Positions 1 through 10,718 of a DNA stretch of 64,000 nucleotides are shown in pieces. The stretch lies in NCBI GenBank assembly GCA_004322045.1, contig SCRN01000001.1:124001-188000 (forward strand). The letters run 5' to 3'. The notes under the pieces are model-generated. The model did no database searches, had not been told where the DNA came from, and saw nothing but the letters and a program-made list of their open reading frames with translations. Source of the stretch: Paraburkholderia sp. Its GTDB lineage: Bacteria; Pseudomonadota; Gammaproteobacteria; Burkholderiales; Burkholderiaceae. Position 1 is the first letter of the stretch; the number at the start of each line of letters is the position of its first letter. The position numbers and the translations under genes were made by a program.

Positions 1-939
1 CTAGATGAATGCCAAATTCCGATAGAGAAGTTAGCTATGGCAGCGGGCGCGGCATTTCGGTGCGCTCATGCCTACGGTATCGATGCTGATGCCAGATGCG
101 TTCGACTGCGCGGCGGTGAAATCATCGACTATGACTTTCTTGCCGTCGATATCGGCTCCGAGGTCCGGACCGACGCTATTCTGTGCGAATCGGAGCATGT
201 CGTTCCGGTCCGCCCCGCCCAACGCTTCGTTGAGCGATATCAACGATTCACGGATGCAACAGACGTGGCCTCCATCGCTGTGGTCGGCGGCGGCATGGCT
301 AGTGCTGAGATCGCCTGCGCGTTGCGCCATGCGCTTGCCGATCGACACGAGGTCACGATATTCGCCGGAGGCAAGGGTCTGCTGCCATCGTCCTTGCACG
401 CACTCAGAGACAGAATCCTTCGTGCGCTGCGCGCATATCGAGTCAAAGTCGTCAACGAAGAGGTGCGTCGAGCGGATGATACGGGAGTGGAAACGTCCGT
501 AGGCAATCGCTTCGCGGCATCGTTTGTCGTACTCGCCACTGGGCCGCAGGCACCACAGGTTTTGCATCGAAGCCGCGGCATCGCATTGGATGAGAGCGGC
601 TATTTGAAAGTCGATTCGACGCTTCGATCGCTGAACCATCCCGAGATATTCGCGGCTGGCGATTGCACGAGTCTGCCCTCGCTGAAGATCAAATCCGGAG
701 TTTACGCGGTTCGTCAGGGTCCCGTACTAGCCCACAACGTCAGGGCTGCGATGACGCATCGTCGTCTCCAGCGCTTTCATCCTCAGCGCCGCACGCTTTA
801 TCTCGTCTCGACCGGCGCTCGGCACGCCGTTGGCACTTGGGGTCCGCTTTCATGGGAAGGTGACTGGGTGTGGAAATGGAAGGACCGGATCGATCGTCGC
901 TTTGTGCGACGGTTCTCCGGCTCCCGCGGCGCAGGTTAG
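1..939 (+). CDS. FAD-dependent pyridine nucleotide oxidoreductase, 5' end outside window
   Basis: The reading frame is open to the left window edge, so the N-terminal FAD-binding region is missing. The visible part has the second dinucleotide fold (VVGGGMASAE) and the C-terminal FAD motif EIFAAGDCTSL, followed by KSGVYAVRQGPVLAHN and a C-terminal WKWKDRIDRRF stretch. This arrangement is that of the NADH dehydrogenase-2-like flavoproteins often annotated as pyridine nucleotide-disulfide oxidoreductases related to the N-terminal half of some SelD proteins. The substrate is not evident. It converges on the DoxX gene and the stop codons overlap by 4 bases. Confidence 0.8.
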   Translation, partial: LDECQIPIEKLAMAAGAAFRCAHAYGIDADARCVRLRGGEIIDYDFLAVDIGSEVRTDAILCESEHVVPVRPAQRFVERYQRFTDATDVASIAVVGGGMASAEIACALRHALADRHEVTIFAGGKGLLPSSLHALRDRILRALRAYRVKVVNEEVRRADDTGVETSVGNRFAASFVVLATGPQAPQVLHRSRGIALDESGYLKVDSTLRSLNHPEIFAAGDCTSLPSLKIKSGVYAVRQGPVLAHNVRAAMTHRRLQRFHPQRRTLYLVSTGARHAVGTWGPLSWEGDWVWKWKDRIDRRFVRRFSGSRGAG

Positions 940-1499
940 TCGCGTCGGATTGTCGCCCCGCTCGCAGACTGACGCCGTTCGCAGGGGTTCGCGATGACGC
1001 TTTTCGATTTCATTCCCCCGAGCCGAAAGCGCCACACGTATCCGACGATCGCGTCCACGGACCACCTTCCTGGCCCCCAAGCGGCGATGGCCAGCAACAT
1101 CAACCCCCAGACCTTGTGATCGGCGAAGTCGGTCACATTGAAAAAGCCTGTCCAGAATCCATGCGGCCACAGCGCTGGATATGAGATCACCGCGATGCCG
1201 TTGTAGACAAACAGAAACAGCGACGTCAACCGGCCGGCCACGCCGAAGCCAATCAACCAGGGCATGATCAGTTCGACCCACGTGCCAAGCACGGCGGCAA
1301 GATCGGGCGACAATAGCGGAACCTGGTAGACGGTGTTGAACAGAAACTGCGTACCGGCCGGATCCTCGATCTTGACGAGGCCGGCTCGCCAGAACGCGAT
1401 TGCCACCCAGATGCGCATCAACAGCAACACGGTCGGCCCAAGCCAGCGGGCAAGCCAGCTTTCGCCTCGAGCGTAACAGGCAATCAGTTGCTCGAACAT
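936..1499 (-). CDS. DoxX family membrane protein, last gene of bufferin operon
   Basis: 187 residues with about four hydrophobic helices (LLLMRIWVAIAFWRAGLVKI near residue 25, LIMPWLIGFGVAGRL near 80, LTSLFLFVYNGIAVI near 95, VWGLMLLAIAAWGPG near 130), the usual DoxX layout. DoxX proteins are inner-membrane proteins of uncertain chemistry, some linked to thiosulfate:quinone oxidoreductase or redox stress. Its start overlaps the end of the bufC-like gene by 16 bases, so it is translationally coupled and is the fourth gene of the DUF2282-DUF692-DUF2063-DoxX set. In that set DoxX is thought to serve in the redox or membrane step; this is inference from context. Confidence 0.85.
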   Translation of the reverse strand: MFEQLIACYARGESWLARWLGPTVLLLMRIWVAIAFWRAGLVKIEDPAGTQFLFNTVYQVPLLSPDLAAVLGTWVELIMPWLIGFGVAGRLTSLFLFVYNGIAVISYPALWPHGFWTGFFNVTDFADHKVWGLMLLAIAAWGPGRWSVDAIVGYVWRFRLGGMKSKSVIANPCERRQSASGATIRRD

Positions 1500-2299
1500 G
1501 TGGACTTCTCCATCGCATCAGGTAAGGATGTTTCAATTGCCGTCATGAGGCCACTGCGCAGCAGATCGGCCACGCACGCCGGCAGGTCGAATTTCGGATC
1601 AAGCGCATGAGCTGCCTGGTGAGCGGCATCGACGGAGTGCCCCTGCAGCAACGCGCCGATAAAGGCGAAGCTCGCGGCATGCACCGGTGACATCGCCACC
1701 TGCCCGCCGTCGCGCCAGATCAACACGTGGTCGCCCGCTTCCGGCAGGGTCACAGACTCGTCGGCGCGCTGCGATGCGAGTTGCCATATCGTCAGAACGG
1801 GATGTGCGCTTGCGAAGATCCGCACGCTGGGAAGCAGGCCGATGCGGATTGGACCTTCGGCCGTCGCGAGCGCAGCGGCGAACGCATCCGCCGAGAGCGG
1901 TGCCGCATCAGCAGCAAGCGCGGCCTGTTGTCTCTGCCATTCCAGCCGAGCGACGTCGCCAAGATAGCGTAGCCCGGCGGTTTCCGGCCGCCCCTCGAGG
2001 AATGCCCCGAATGCGTCGCCGAACTTTTGGAGATTCCCGGAATGCGAAGGATGCGCGCGCCGGTATTGACGCGCAACGCGATCGAAATATGCGTCGCCCA
2101 CCAGTGCACAGACCGCCGGATAACCCGTTCGTAGCGCGACCGTGTGAATTTCCTCTGCGCTATGCCGATAAATCCCGAGCCGCGCGGCCGGCGTCAGCCC
2201 TGCGCCTTCGATCCACGCGGACGGATCGCCTGTGCCGGGCGCGTACAGCGCGTCAAAGAAACGCCGCTGCAATTCAGACAGCGTGAGCCCGGTATGCAT
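1484..2299 (-). CDS. bufC: BufC/HvfC-type protein (DUF2063), RiPP modification partner
   Basis: 271 residues from the ATG at 2299, chosen because the conserved N-terminus (LSELQRRFFDALY) begins there; a longer frame would run well into bufB. The DUF2063 fold is recognisable by LGIYRHSAEEIHTVALRTGYPAVCALVGDAYF. In bufferin and HvfA systems this protein is the partner of the MNIO enzyme and helps present the precursor peptide. The start lies 26 bases inside the upstream bufB gene and the end overlaps the DoxX gene, so the operon is tightly coupled. Function is assigned by family and operon. Confidence 0.88.
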   Translation of the reverse strand: MHTGLTLSELQRRFFDALYAPGTGDPSAWIEGAGLTPAARLGIYRHSAEEIHTVALRTGYPAVCALVGDAYFDRVARQYRRAHPSHSGNLQKFGDAFGAFLEGRPETAGLRYLGDVARLEWQRQQAALAADAAPLSADAFAAALATAEGPIRIGLLPSVRIFASAHPVLTIWQLASQRADESVTLPEAGDHVLIWRDGGQVAMSPVHAASFAFIGALLQGHSVDAAHQAAHALDPKFDLPACVADLLRSGLMTAIETSLPDAMEKSTCSSN

Positions 2300-3143
2300 C
2301 GAGCACCTCCTGCGCAAGTGAGGCTTCGGCAAGCAGGATCTCCAGCGCAGGAATATCCTGATCCCATTCGATCAGCGTAGGTACCGGACCGATACGCGCG
2401 ATCGCCTCCTCATACAGGCCCCAGACCGCGTCCGATACCGGCCTGCTGTGCGTGTCGATCAGGAGCGGGACGGACACGTCATCCTTGCGCGTGAATCCGG
2501 CGAGATGAATTTCGCGCACGATTTCCGCCGGTATAGCACGCAGGTAGTCGAGCGGATCGAATCCGTGATTGACGCTGTTCACATAGAGGTTGTTGACATC
2601 GAGCAGCAGGCCGCAGCCGCTGCGTCGCACGACCTCGACGACGAACTCCCATTCCGGATAGTCGCAGTCACGAAAGCGCAGATAGCTGGAAATGTTTTCG
2701 ACGAGGATTTCGCGGCCGAGCGCGTCCTGCACCTGTCCGATTCGCGATACGAGCAGCGTCACTGCCTCTTCGGTAAACGGCAGAGGCAGCAAGTCGTTGC
2801 TATGCAGCCCGCCCACGGCGCCCCAGGACAAGTGTTCCGATACAAGCGCGGGACAATACCGCGCCGCCAACTCTTTCAGTCGGCGCAGATGCGCCGTGTC
2901 CAGACGGTCAGCCGCGCCGAGCGACAGCCCAACCCCGTGCATGCTCAACGGGTAGTCCGCGCGAAGGGCCTCCATTGCGGCGTGAGTTGCGCCGCCCGCA
3001 GCGAACAGGTTTTCGCTATGCACTTCGAGCCACGGAATAGTCGGTCGCTGATGCACGATGCTATCCACGTGAGGCGCGCGCAAGCCGATGCCGGCCGAAG
3101 CCGGCACGGGATGCGCGGGATACCGGGTGTCCCGCGTCATCAT
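2274..3143 (-). CDS. bufB: BufB, multinuclear non-haem iron oxidative enzyme (MNIO, DUF692)
   Basis: 289 residues. The start is the first of two ATGs (3143, 3140) a few bases after the bufA stop, with AAGG just upstream. MNIO metal-ligand motifs are visible in order: EVHSENLF, SEHLSWG, ENISSYL, LLDVNNLYVN, EIHLAG, DTHSRPV and EWDQDIP, all as in the DUF692 TIM barrel. Enzymes of this family convert Cys residues of a precursor peptide to copper-binding heterocycles such as thiooxazoles or oxazolone/thioamide groups. The substrate should be the neighbouring four-Cys BufA peptide. Confidence 0.92.
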   Translation of the reverse strand: MMTRDTRYPAHPVPASAGIGLRAPHVDSIVHQRPTIPWLEVHSENLFAAGGATHAAMEALRADYPLSMHGVGLSLGAADRLDTAHLRRLKELAARYCPALVSEHLSWGAVGGLHSNDLLPLPFTEEAVTLLVSRIGQVQDALGREILVENISSYLRFRDCDYPEWEFVVEVVRRSGCGLLLDVNNLYVNSVNHGFDPLDYLRAIPAEIVREIHLAGFTRKDDVSVPLLIDTHSRPVSDAVWGLYEEAIARIGPVPTLIEWDQDIPALEILLAEASLAQEVLDAYRAHAV

Positions 3144-3150
3144 GACCGCC

Positions 3151-3471
3151 TTAAGCCTGACCAGGCTTGGCGCTACCGCCGTCGAGCTTCTCGCACAGGC
3201 CAGCCGGCACCGCGATGAACCCTTGCGGATCGCGCGCCTTCGAGTCCTGCCCAGCGCACGAATGCCCCGGCGTCTGGCAATCGTTCTTGAAGGCGGCATT
3301 CACGCCGTAGCACATGGAGAGGTGGTGCGTCTTCATATAGCTCATCATCTTTTCCTGCTGCGGCGACGGCTTCATCGCATCCTGTGCCACCGCCGCCGTG
3401 GATGCGACCGTTGCGGCGCCGAGTGCAAGGGTGCTCACCAACGCGGCCTTGAGCAGTTGCGTGCTGTTCAT
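3151..3471 (-). CDS. bufA: BufA-type bufferin precursor (DUF2282), exported copper-binding RiPP
   Basis: 106 residues from the ATG at 3471, which has AGGAG 7 bases upstream; an upstream in-frame start has no ribosome site. A Sec signal peptide (hydrophobic stretch LLKAALVSTLALGAATVAST, cleavage near AVAQ-DA) is followed by a mature part with exactly four cysteines in the DUF2282 pattern: MCYGVN, NDCQ, HSCAG and GLCEK. In characterised bufferins, Cys residues in such positions are modified by the MNIO enzyme and the product protects the periplasm from copper. It is the first gene of the operon; an ECF-type promoter lies about 250 bases upstream. Confidence 0.92.
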   Translation of the reverse strand: MNSTQLLKAALVSTLALGAATVASTAAVAQDAMKPSPQQEKMMSYMKTHHLSMCYGVNAAFKNDCQTPGHSCAGQDSKARDPQGFIAVPAGLCEKLDGGSAKPGQA

Positions 3472-3727
3472 TGAAATCTCCTGGAGGAAAGACAAAACCG
3501 GAAGGAGTCCGGCTACTCTAAAGTGACAACACCGCAGTCACGAAAATTAGGCAAAACGCGTAACGACATCTTTGATTTTTCGTGAGCCGTATGCCGTCGA
3601 AACATGGGGCGTTCTATCAAACGAGAACGCTTCTGTGCAGCCTTACGAACCCGCCGGGGTCGCTCATCCCATCGCAGCGTCTCGATGCCCTCCGGTAAGG
3701 AAGGTGCATCTGCATTTACATCGTTTT

Positions 3728-3752
3728 GACGGGCGGACCGCGATCGGTTTAC
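3728..3752 (-). promoter_or_regulatory. ECF-type promoter P1 upstream of bufA
   Basis: On the minus strand TGTAAAC is followed after 15 bases by CGTC, then AAAA. It matches the nine-site motif GTAAAC-N15-CGTC of this island. The leader to bufA would be about 250 bases, longer than at the other sites, so a second promoter nearer the gene is possible. Confidence 0.6.
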
Positions 3753-3878
3753 ATCAATCTCACGGTCATACCGCGCATTGCGCGCGGTCAGGCGGTCCCG
3801 GGTCCTGCATCAATACGGGGGGCGTGTCGTCCAGGATCATGATCTGTGTCTGTGCTGCGCGGCAACGCGCGCTCGGGC

Positions 3879-4083
3879 GGGGTGCAGGCGGTCGCACCCG
3901 ACGCAGACGAATTGAGACGCAGACGAATTGATCCAGGCAGCGGCGCTGGCGATTCTCGCCCGCATGACGGCGGAGGAGTTAGCCGATCAGTAGTTCTCCG
4001 ATCTGACCACGGTAAAAGGACTGAAACTCGCGGCGCAGACTTTCAGGAAAGATGTGAAGCAGTTGTCCCGCTGCGCCGGATAG
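3879..4083 (+). pseudogene. Remnant of merA 3' end
   Basis: On the plus strand the C-terminal 60 or so residues of mercuric reductase can be read with errors: GVQAVAPDADEL, then after a frame change LIQAAALAILARMTAEELADQ, a stop, [29 protein letters not shown]. The intact merA in this window has [24 protein letters not shown] and a [11 protein letters not shown] tail. The remnant carries a 16-base direct repeat (GACGCAGACGAATTGA twice) that causes the frame change, an in-frame TAG, and a CC to RC change that removes one of the two C-terminal mercury-binding cysteines. It is non-functional and points to an earlier mer operon here in the opposite orientation. Confidence 0.8.
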
Positions 4084-4133
4084 CGCAAGCGCCACGGTCT
4101 GGCCTTTGCAGCTGTGTCGCGCGGCGGGGCCCG

Positions 4134-6344
4134 CTACCGTCGCCTCCAAGCATGGTAGCGCCCGAGCAGGCGAAGCATACGCTGTGACGCATGGCTTAGC
4201 TTCCATTTGCCCGCTGCATACTTGGCGGCCTCCGAATGTGTCGGATAAACATGTATCGTGCGGAGCACCCCGTTTAGCCCGATACCGTGTTGCATTGCAA
4301 GCGCAAACTCGGCAAGTAGTCCCGCGGCGTGTTCGCCAACGATGGTGGCACCGAGAATCCGGTCCTTTCCCGGCGGCGTCAGGATCTTGACGTAGCCTTC
4401 AGTACTGCTGTCCGTGATCGCCCGATCGAGTTCGGCCAGTTCGTACACCGTCACTTCATACGCAATTCTCCGACGCGCTGCTTGCTCCTCGTTGAGTCCG
4501 ACCCTCGCTACTTCCGGCGAGGTGAACGTAACCCACGGAACGACGCGATAGTCAGCCTTGAACCGATGCAACTGCCCGAACATCGCGTTGATTGAGGCGT
4601 ACCATGCTTGATGGGCCGCCATGTGCGTGAACTGGAATGGCCCCGTGACATCTCCGCAGGCGAAGATGTTTGGATAGAGGGTCTGTAGTCGATCATCGAC
4701 TTCGATCGTGCCCGCCGATGTCAGACCGATACCGAGCGCCTCCAGTCCATAGCCTTCGGTGTTGGCTTTGCGCCCCACGGCGCACAGGATTTCGTCGGCG
4801 GCAATCGTACGCTCTCCGCTCTTCGACCGGGCGACGACGATCTTGCCTGAATCGCGCCGTTCACAGCGCACGACGCCCGTCTCGAGAAGAACATCGATCC
4901 CTTCCGCGCGAAAGCGCTGTAGGAGTTTCTCTGCCGCATCCGGATCTTCCTTTTTCAGCAGACGTTCGCCTCGCACAATCAGCGTCACGCGCGAGCCAAG
5001 CCGCGCAAAGGCCTGAGCGAGTTCGCAGCCTATTGGTCCGCCGCCTAGTACGACCAGCCGCTTCGGCAGTTCGGCCAGTGACCACACGGTGTCCGAAGTC
5101 AGGTATCCAACATCGAGAAGACCGGGAATGTCCGGTACGACCGGTCGCGAACCCGCAGCGATCACGATGCTGCGCGTCGTCAAAGTTTGCACAGTGCCGT
5201 GTTCGGTTTTCACCTCGATGCTAAAGGGAGACGTGATCGTCGCTCGTCCGGCTATGCAATCGACCCCTAGGGAGGTGAAGCGCTCCACCGAATCGTGCGG
5301 TGCGACCTCGATCCTCTTCCTGTCGACGCGCGCCATCACGGCGCCAAAGTCGACCGCGACCTCACCGTTGACGTTCACTCCATACTCGGCCGCGCGGCGC
5401 AGTTCTGCAGCCACGCCGGCCGAACGTAGAAGTGCCTTGGATGGCACGCAGCCGGTGTTCAGGCAGTCCCCACCCATCGCGTGGCGCTCGACTAGTGCAA
5501 CCTTGGCCTTCACCGTTGACGCGATATACGACGAAACGAGTCCCGCGGATCCTGCACCGATCACCACGATGTTGTAGTCGAACCGATCGGGCCGTCGCCA
5601 TTTCGACAGGAGTCGACGCGTTCGGATAGCCGAGAGCCCCGCTTTCAGCCCAAACGGCAGCACGGCCAGCGTGACGAGTGCCGCGAGCAAGCCAGGCGAT
5701 AGCAGGCCTCGCAGCGATGTGAGCCCTGAAAGCTGGGTGCCGAAATTGGCGTACACAAGCGTTGCGGGAAGCATGCCGAGTTGGCTGGCCCAGAAGAACG
5801 TCGGTAAGCGGATTTCGGTAAGGCCCATCAGCAGATTGATGAGCCAGAAAGGGACAGCCGGAATGAGGCGCAGCGACAGCAAGTACATCCAGCCTTCACG
5901 ACGCACTCCGGCATTGATTGCATCGAGGGGCTCGGCAAAGCGGGCCGTGACGGCATCGCGCAACAGGAACCTGGATGTGGCGAAGGCCAGCGTCGCTCCG
6001 GTCGTCGAGGCAAGCGAAACAATCAACGTGCCCCAAGCCGTACCGAAAAGCGCCCCGGCGGCGAGCGTCATCACCGTTGCGCCCGGTATGGAGAACGCCG
6101 TCACGCCAACGTAGATGAGGAAAAAGATCAGGGACATCAGCAGCGGATGTGCATCTCGCGCGCGGGAAAGTGCTTCCTGCTGAGCCTTGACGTATTCGAG
6201 CGTAAAGTAATGCCCCCCACCGAAAGCAAAGAACGCTATCAGCAGCGCAGCGATGAATACGAACAATGTTAGCCGCCCGGTGCTGAGACCCCGACGTTTC
6301 AGCCGTGCTTCGACACGCACCCTCATTCCAGTCACTGATGCCAT
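4134..6344 (-). CDS. Fusion of TVP38/TMEM64 membrane domain and dihydrolipoamide-dehydrogenase-like flavoprotein
   Basis: 736 residues from the ATG at 6344, preceded by CCGAGG; longer versions have no ribosome site. Residues about 20-230 are a TVP38/VTT membrane domain (YVGVTAFSIPGATVMTLAAG, ending SKWRRP). Residues about 240-735 are a class I flavoprotein disulfide reductase with GAGSAGLVSS, the redox motif [13 protein letters not shown], an NAD-binding VLGGGPIGCE, NIFACGDVTG and the catalytic HVYPTHSE. The C-terminal Cys-Cys pair of mercuric reductase is absent, so mercury is an unlikely substrate. Such fusions are known in beta-proteobacteria, but the substrate is unknown. It probably couples a cytoplasmic NAD(P)H disulfide reductase to a membrane transporter or scramblase-like domain. 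Confidence 0.88.
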   Translation of the reverse strand: MASVTGMRVRVEARLKRRGLSTGRLTLFVFIAALLIAFFAFGGGHYFTLEYVKAQQEALSRARDAHPLLMSLIFFLIYVGVTAFSIPGATVMTLAAGALFGTAWGTLIVSLASTTGATLAFATSRFLLRDAVTARFAEPLDAINAGVRREGWMYLLSLRLIPAVPFWLINLLMGLTEIRLPTFFWASQLGMLPATLVYANFGTQLSGLTSLRGLLSPGLLAALVTLAVLPFGLKAGLSAIRTRRLLSKWRRPDRFDYNIVVIGAGSAGLVSSYIASTVKAKVALVERHAMGGDCLNTGCVPSKALLRSAGVAAELRRAAEYGVNVNGEVAVDFGAVMARVDRKRIEVAPHDSVERFTSLGVDCIAGRATITSPFSIEVKTEHGTVQTLTTRSIVIAAGSRPVVPDIPGLLDVGYLTSDTVWSLAELPKRLVVLGGGPIGCELAQAFARLGSRVTLIVRGERLLKKEDPDAAEKLLQRFRAEGIDVLLETGVVRCERRDSGKIVVARSKSGERTIAADEILCAVGRKANTEGYGLEALGIGLTSAGTIEVDDRLQTLYPNIFACGDVTGPFQFTHMAAHQAWYASINAMFGQLHRFKADYRVVPWVTFTSPEVARVGLNEEQAARRRIAYEVTVYELAELDRAITDSSTEGYVKILTPPGKDRILGATIVGEHAAGLLAEFALAMQHGIGLNGVLRTIHVYPTHSEAAKYAAGKWKLSHASQRMLRLLGRYHAWRRR

Positions 6345-6514
6345 CTCAACCTCGGGAGAACCATTGGCGAAACTGCGCGCCAACGATTGGCTGCAGCCCG
6401 ACGTTCGCGATGGCGCCACCGTAGTCTTGAAAGCCTTCGTCCAATCGGTCATACGTACAGCCGGCTCGTGCAATCACGTTCATTATGGTCTCCAACCGAC
6501 GTTGAATCGGAGCT

Positions 6515-7300
6515 TCATCCAACAATGGGACGAACGACAATCGCGTTCTCGGCCCAGATGCGCCAGTTGGCCGCCAGATCGAATTGTCCGTCGCACGCCG
6601 TGGCGACACCGATTGCTTCACCCAAGGTACCGCCCCGGAGTAATGCATCGAGCGCGGCTATTGCAGATCGCAACGCGGGAAGCACAACCGGAATCCATCT
6701 AGGCCGAGCGACGATGACATGTTGAGCCCGCCGGGCCACGGCCTGCGATTCAAATGGCTCCGCAAATTGACACGCGTACCAGATATCCGCGATGTTCCAC
6801 TCGGAGCTAACCATTTGGACCGAGGGATGAAGCGCGAAACGTGAATTGCGCAACACGTCGGGGTCGTACTGAAGCCAGTCTTCGGGCGCCAGACTACGCG
6901 CGTCGGCGGAAAAATACGCCCTGTGTATGGCCCATTCCAAGCGCGCGATGTCCGCCAGGTACGGATACGGCGAACACGGCGGCCAAGCGCGAAGCAGATC
7001 GCTCATAGCGTGCCCGGAAAGGGTGAGCTCGCCGTAGTGGGACAGGCAAGCACAACTATATTCACGTGCCAACTCTGTGAAGAAATCCTCGCCAACCAAT
7101 TCACACAGTACGGGATAAACCGTCGATAGCCCCTTGTGCCAACTCCGCGCGAGACTTGCGCGGTATTGCAAAAGACGGTTCCGGTTGCACGCTGCGTCGC
7201 CGTTCAAGAGCTCGAGAACGGCGTCCTCCGTATCAGGCGCTATCAACGCACCCAGGAACGCACGCTGGAGTTCCTTGAGCGATTCAGGTGAGGCGCACAT
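6515..7300 (-). CDS. Orphan HvfC/BufC-like protein (DUF2063 family)
   Basis: 261 residues from the ATG at 7300; a TTG at 7363 would add 21 residues and neither has a good ribosome site. The N-terminal pattern LKELQRAFLGALIAPD, then YRASLARSWHKGLSTVYPVLCELVGEDFFTELAREY, matches the DUF2063 proteins and parallels the bufC gene in this window, but overall identity is low. There is no MNIO enzyme or precursor gene beside it. It is preceded by an ECF-type promoter (7474-7498), so it likely belongs to the same regulon as bufABC and may serve the same MNIO or a different precursor such as the KCGA-repeat peptide. That is inference. Confidence 0.7.
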   Translation of the reverse strand: MCASPESLKELQRAFLGALIAPDTEDAVLELLNGDAACNRNRLLQYRASLARSWHKGLSTVYPVLCELVGEDFFTELAREYSCACLSHYGELTLSGHAMSDLLRAWPPCSPYPYLADIARLEWAIHRAYFSADARSLAPEDWLQYDPDVLRNSRFALHPSVQMVSSEWNIADIWYACQFAEPFESQAVARRAQHVIVARPRWIPVVLPALRSAIAALDALLRGGTLGEAIGVATACDGQFDLAANWRIWAENAIVVRPIVG

Positions 7301-7473
7301 CGGAATGCGCTCGCTCGGCGTGGTTGCCGTCCAGCCGATCACTGGCGCTGGCCGAATCGGCAAGGAGGCGGTGCTCGTTATCCATGATTCAGTTCTCGTA
7401 GGTGCCCGGATGGGGGACCGTCAGGAAACCCCCTGATTGAAATACCTTGATCAGTAGGTGGGGTCAAGGGTTA

Positions 7474-7498
7474 GACGATACGGGTCCGCTGCGTTTAC
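7474..7498 (-). promoter_or_regulatory. ECF-type promoter P2 upstream of orphan bufC-like gene
   Basis: Minus-strand TGTAAAC-N15-CGTCTAAC. The TAA inside the -35 element is also the stop codon of the truncated merD, so the mer remnant abuts the promoter exactly. Confidence 0.65.
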
Positions 7499-7674
7499 AG
7501 GAAATTCGGCGACCTGTTCCAATGCGGTGAATCTGAGGCCTGCTCGCCATGGAGACCGTAGCCGCCCGGCGTCCGTCGCTCCGGATGGACCAGCCCACGC
7601 AGCACGTATTCACGCACGACGTGGACGCTGACACCGGCCGCGTCGGCAAGCCGGGGAATGGTGTAGCCGTGCAT
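7495..7674 (-). pseudogene. merD: Truncated merD
   Basis: The first 40 or so residues (MHGYTIPRLADAAGVSVHVV, then REYVLRGLVHPERRTPGGYGL) are those of MerD, a MerR-like co-regulator of mercury operons. After GGYGL the frame runs into unrelated residues and stops, where full MerD continues for about 80 more. It starts 16 bases after merA with AAGGAG upstream, in the standard merA-merD order. The product keeps only the DNA-binding helix-turn-helix and is probably not functional. Confidence 0.8.
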
Positions 7675-7689
7675 CACCTCTCCTTTTCC

Positions 7690-9483
<1,794 letters not shown>

Positions 9484-9488
9484 GCACG

Positions 9489-9896
9489 ATGAACGATGAG
9501 CCGGGAACCCTGACGATCGGCGCCTTTGCCAAGGCGGCCGGGGTCAATGTGGAGACGATTCGCTTCTATCAGCACAAGGGGTTGCTGGCCACGCCGGAGC
9601 GGCCATACGGCGGCATCCGCCGCTACAGCGACGCCGACGTCGAGCGGGTGAAGTTCGTGAAAGGAGCGCAGCGACTGGGTTTCAGCCTGGACGAGGTGGG
9701 GCAGCTTCTGAGGCTGGAGGACGGTACGCATTGCAGCGAGGCGGCCGAACTGGCGGCGCAGCGCCTCATCGACGTGCGGGCCAAACTCGCGGACCTTACA
9801 CGCATCGAGGCGGCCCTCACCCGACTCGTGAGCGAGTGCCACTCACACCATCGCAACGTGTCCTGCCCCCTGATCGCCGCCTTGCATGCCCGCTAG
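9489..9896 (+). CDS. merR: MerR, mercury-responsive regulator
   Basis: 135 residues. Represses and, with Hg(II), activates the divergent merA promoter by DNA distortion. The MerR helix-turn-helix ([20 protein letters not shown]) and the wing [11 protein letters not shown] are present, and the three metal-binding cysteines are in GTHCSEA, SECHSHH and NVSCPLI, as in Tn501/Tn21 MerR. Its last 54 bases overlap the 3' end of the convergent YiiX-like gene. Confidence 0.96.
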   Translation: MNDEPGTLTIGAFAKAAGVNVETIRFYQHKGLLATPERPYGGIRRYSDADVERVKFVKGAQRLGFSLDEVGQLLRLEDGTHCSEAAELAAQRLIDVRAKLADLTRIEAALTRLVSECHSHHRNVSCPLIAALHAR

Positions 9897-10718
9897 GTCA
9901 TGAAATGGGCCTTGCGGCCCGCGGCAGTACGGTGCCCGGCCGGTCGGATATCCGGGCGCGGTGAGATCGGCGCGATTCTTTTCCCACAGCAGACGCGTAT
10001 AGTCAAACCGCTCTTCGACGGCGGGTTTGACGATCGCGAAATACGGTGAGATATCGAAGTCACGCGGCACGAACAAACTATGATGGCGCACGCGGAGAAT
10101 TTCGTTGAAGGATGCGTCACACCCCGGTATGCCCGCGTCTTCCTGGTACACGCTGGGCAAGATCGGATAGCCGATCGACTGAAAGGCGAGCGCAATCAGC
10201 GTCGAGCAGATCGCCCGCGTGGGACTTCCGCTGCCGAGCGACAGCATGTGCCGGCGAAACCGCTGCGGAACCGGCGGCGTCGGCAGCAGATAGCGAGCCA
10301 GATCGATGATGTTGCGCAGATCGTACTGCTGGCCTATTCGAGCGACGGCAAACTCGCACACTCGGCCGATATCGCGTTCCGAAATGCCGACGGGACGGCA
10401 GATGCGCGTGTTGAGCCCGGCGTATTCGTCGATTCCCGCGACGCGTACGCCCTCGACGATGTCGGCCTCGACGAATGCGTGCATTCTCTTCGGCGCATAG
10501 TTGTCGACGTATAGCGCGGCGTGGGACCATGTCGACTGCGTCAGATAGCGGATCGCGCTGCTGATCCGCGAATGGCCTTCCACCAGCAGCACGTCGCCCG
10601 GCTTTAAATGGGCGAGCAGAATTTCCGGGCGCGTGGCAGGCGCGATGCCATTCACCTTGACCGGTGCGGACAGATAACGCGCGAGGCGCCGGCCTATGGC
10701 GGAGCAGAAGAAATCCAT
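9843..10718 (-). CDS. YiiX/YebB-like permuted NlpC/P60 cysteine hydrolase
   Basis: 291 residues from the ATG at 10718, preceded by AGAGGA. Family motifs: [32 protein letters not shown] with the catalytic His in WSHAALYV and the Cys in [12 protein letters not shown], as in permuted papain-like amidases that are predicted lipid or peptide hydrolases. The final 20 or so residues (after [11 protein letters not shown]) are encoded antisense to merR and look like read-through into the mer locus rather than native sequence. An ECF-type promoter is 120 bases upstream. Substrate unknown. Confidence 0.82.
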   Translation of the reverse strand: MDFFCSAIGRRLARYLSAPVKVNGIAPATRPEILLAHLKPGDVLLVEGHSRISSAIRYLTQSTWSHAALYVDNYAPKRMHAFVEADIVEGVRVAGIDEYAGLNTRICRPVGISERDIGRVCEFAVARIGQQYDLRNIIDLARYLLPTPPVPQRFRRHMLSLGSGSPTRAICSTLIALAFQSIGYPILPSVYQEDAGIPGCDASFNEILRVRHHSLFVPRDFDISPYFAIVKPAVEERFDYTRLLWEKNRADLTAPGYPTGRAPYCRGPQGPFHDLAGMQGGDQGAGHVAMV

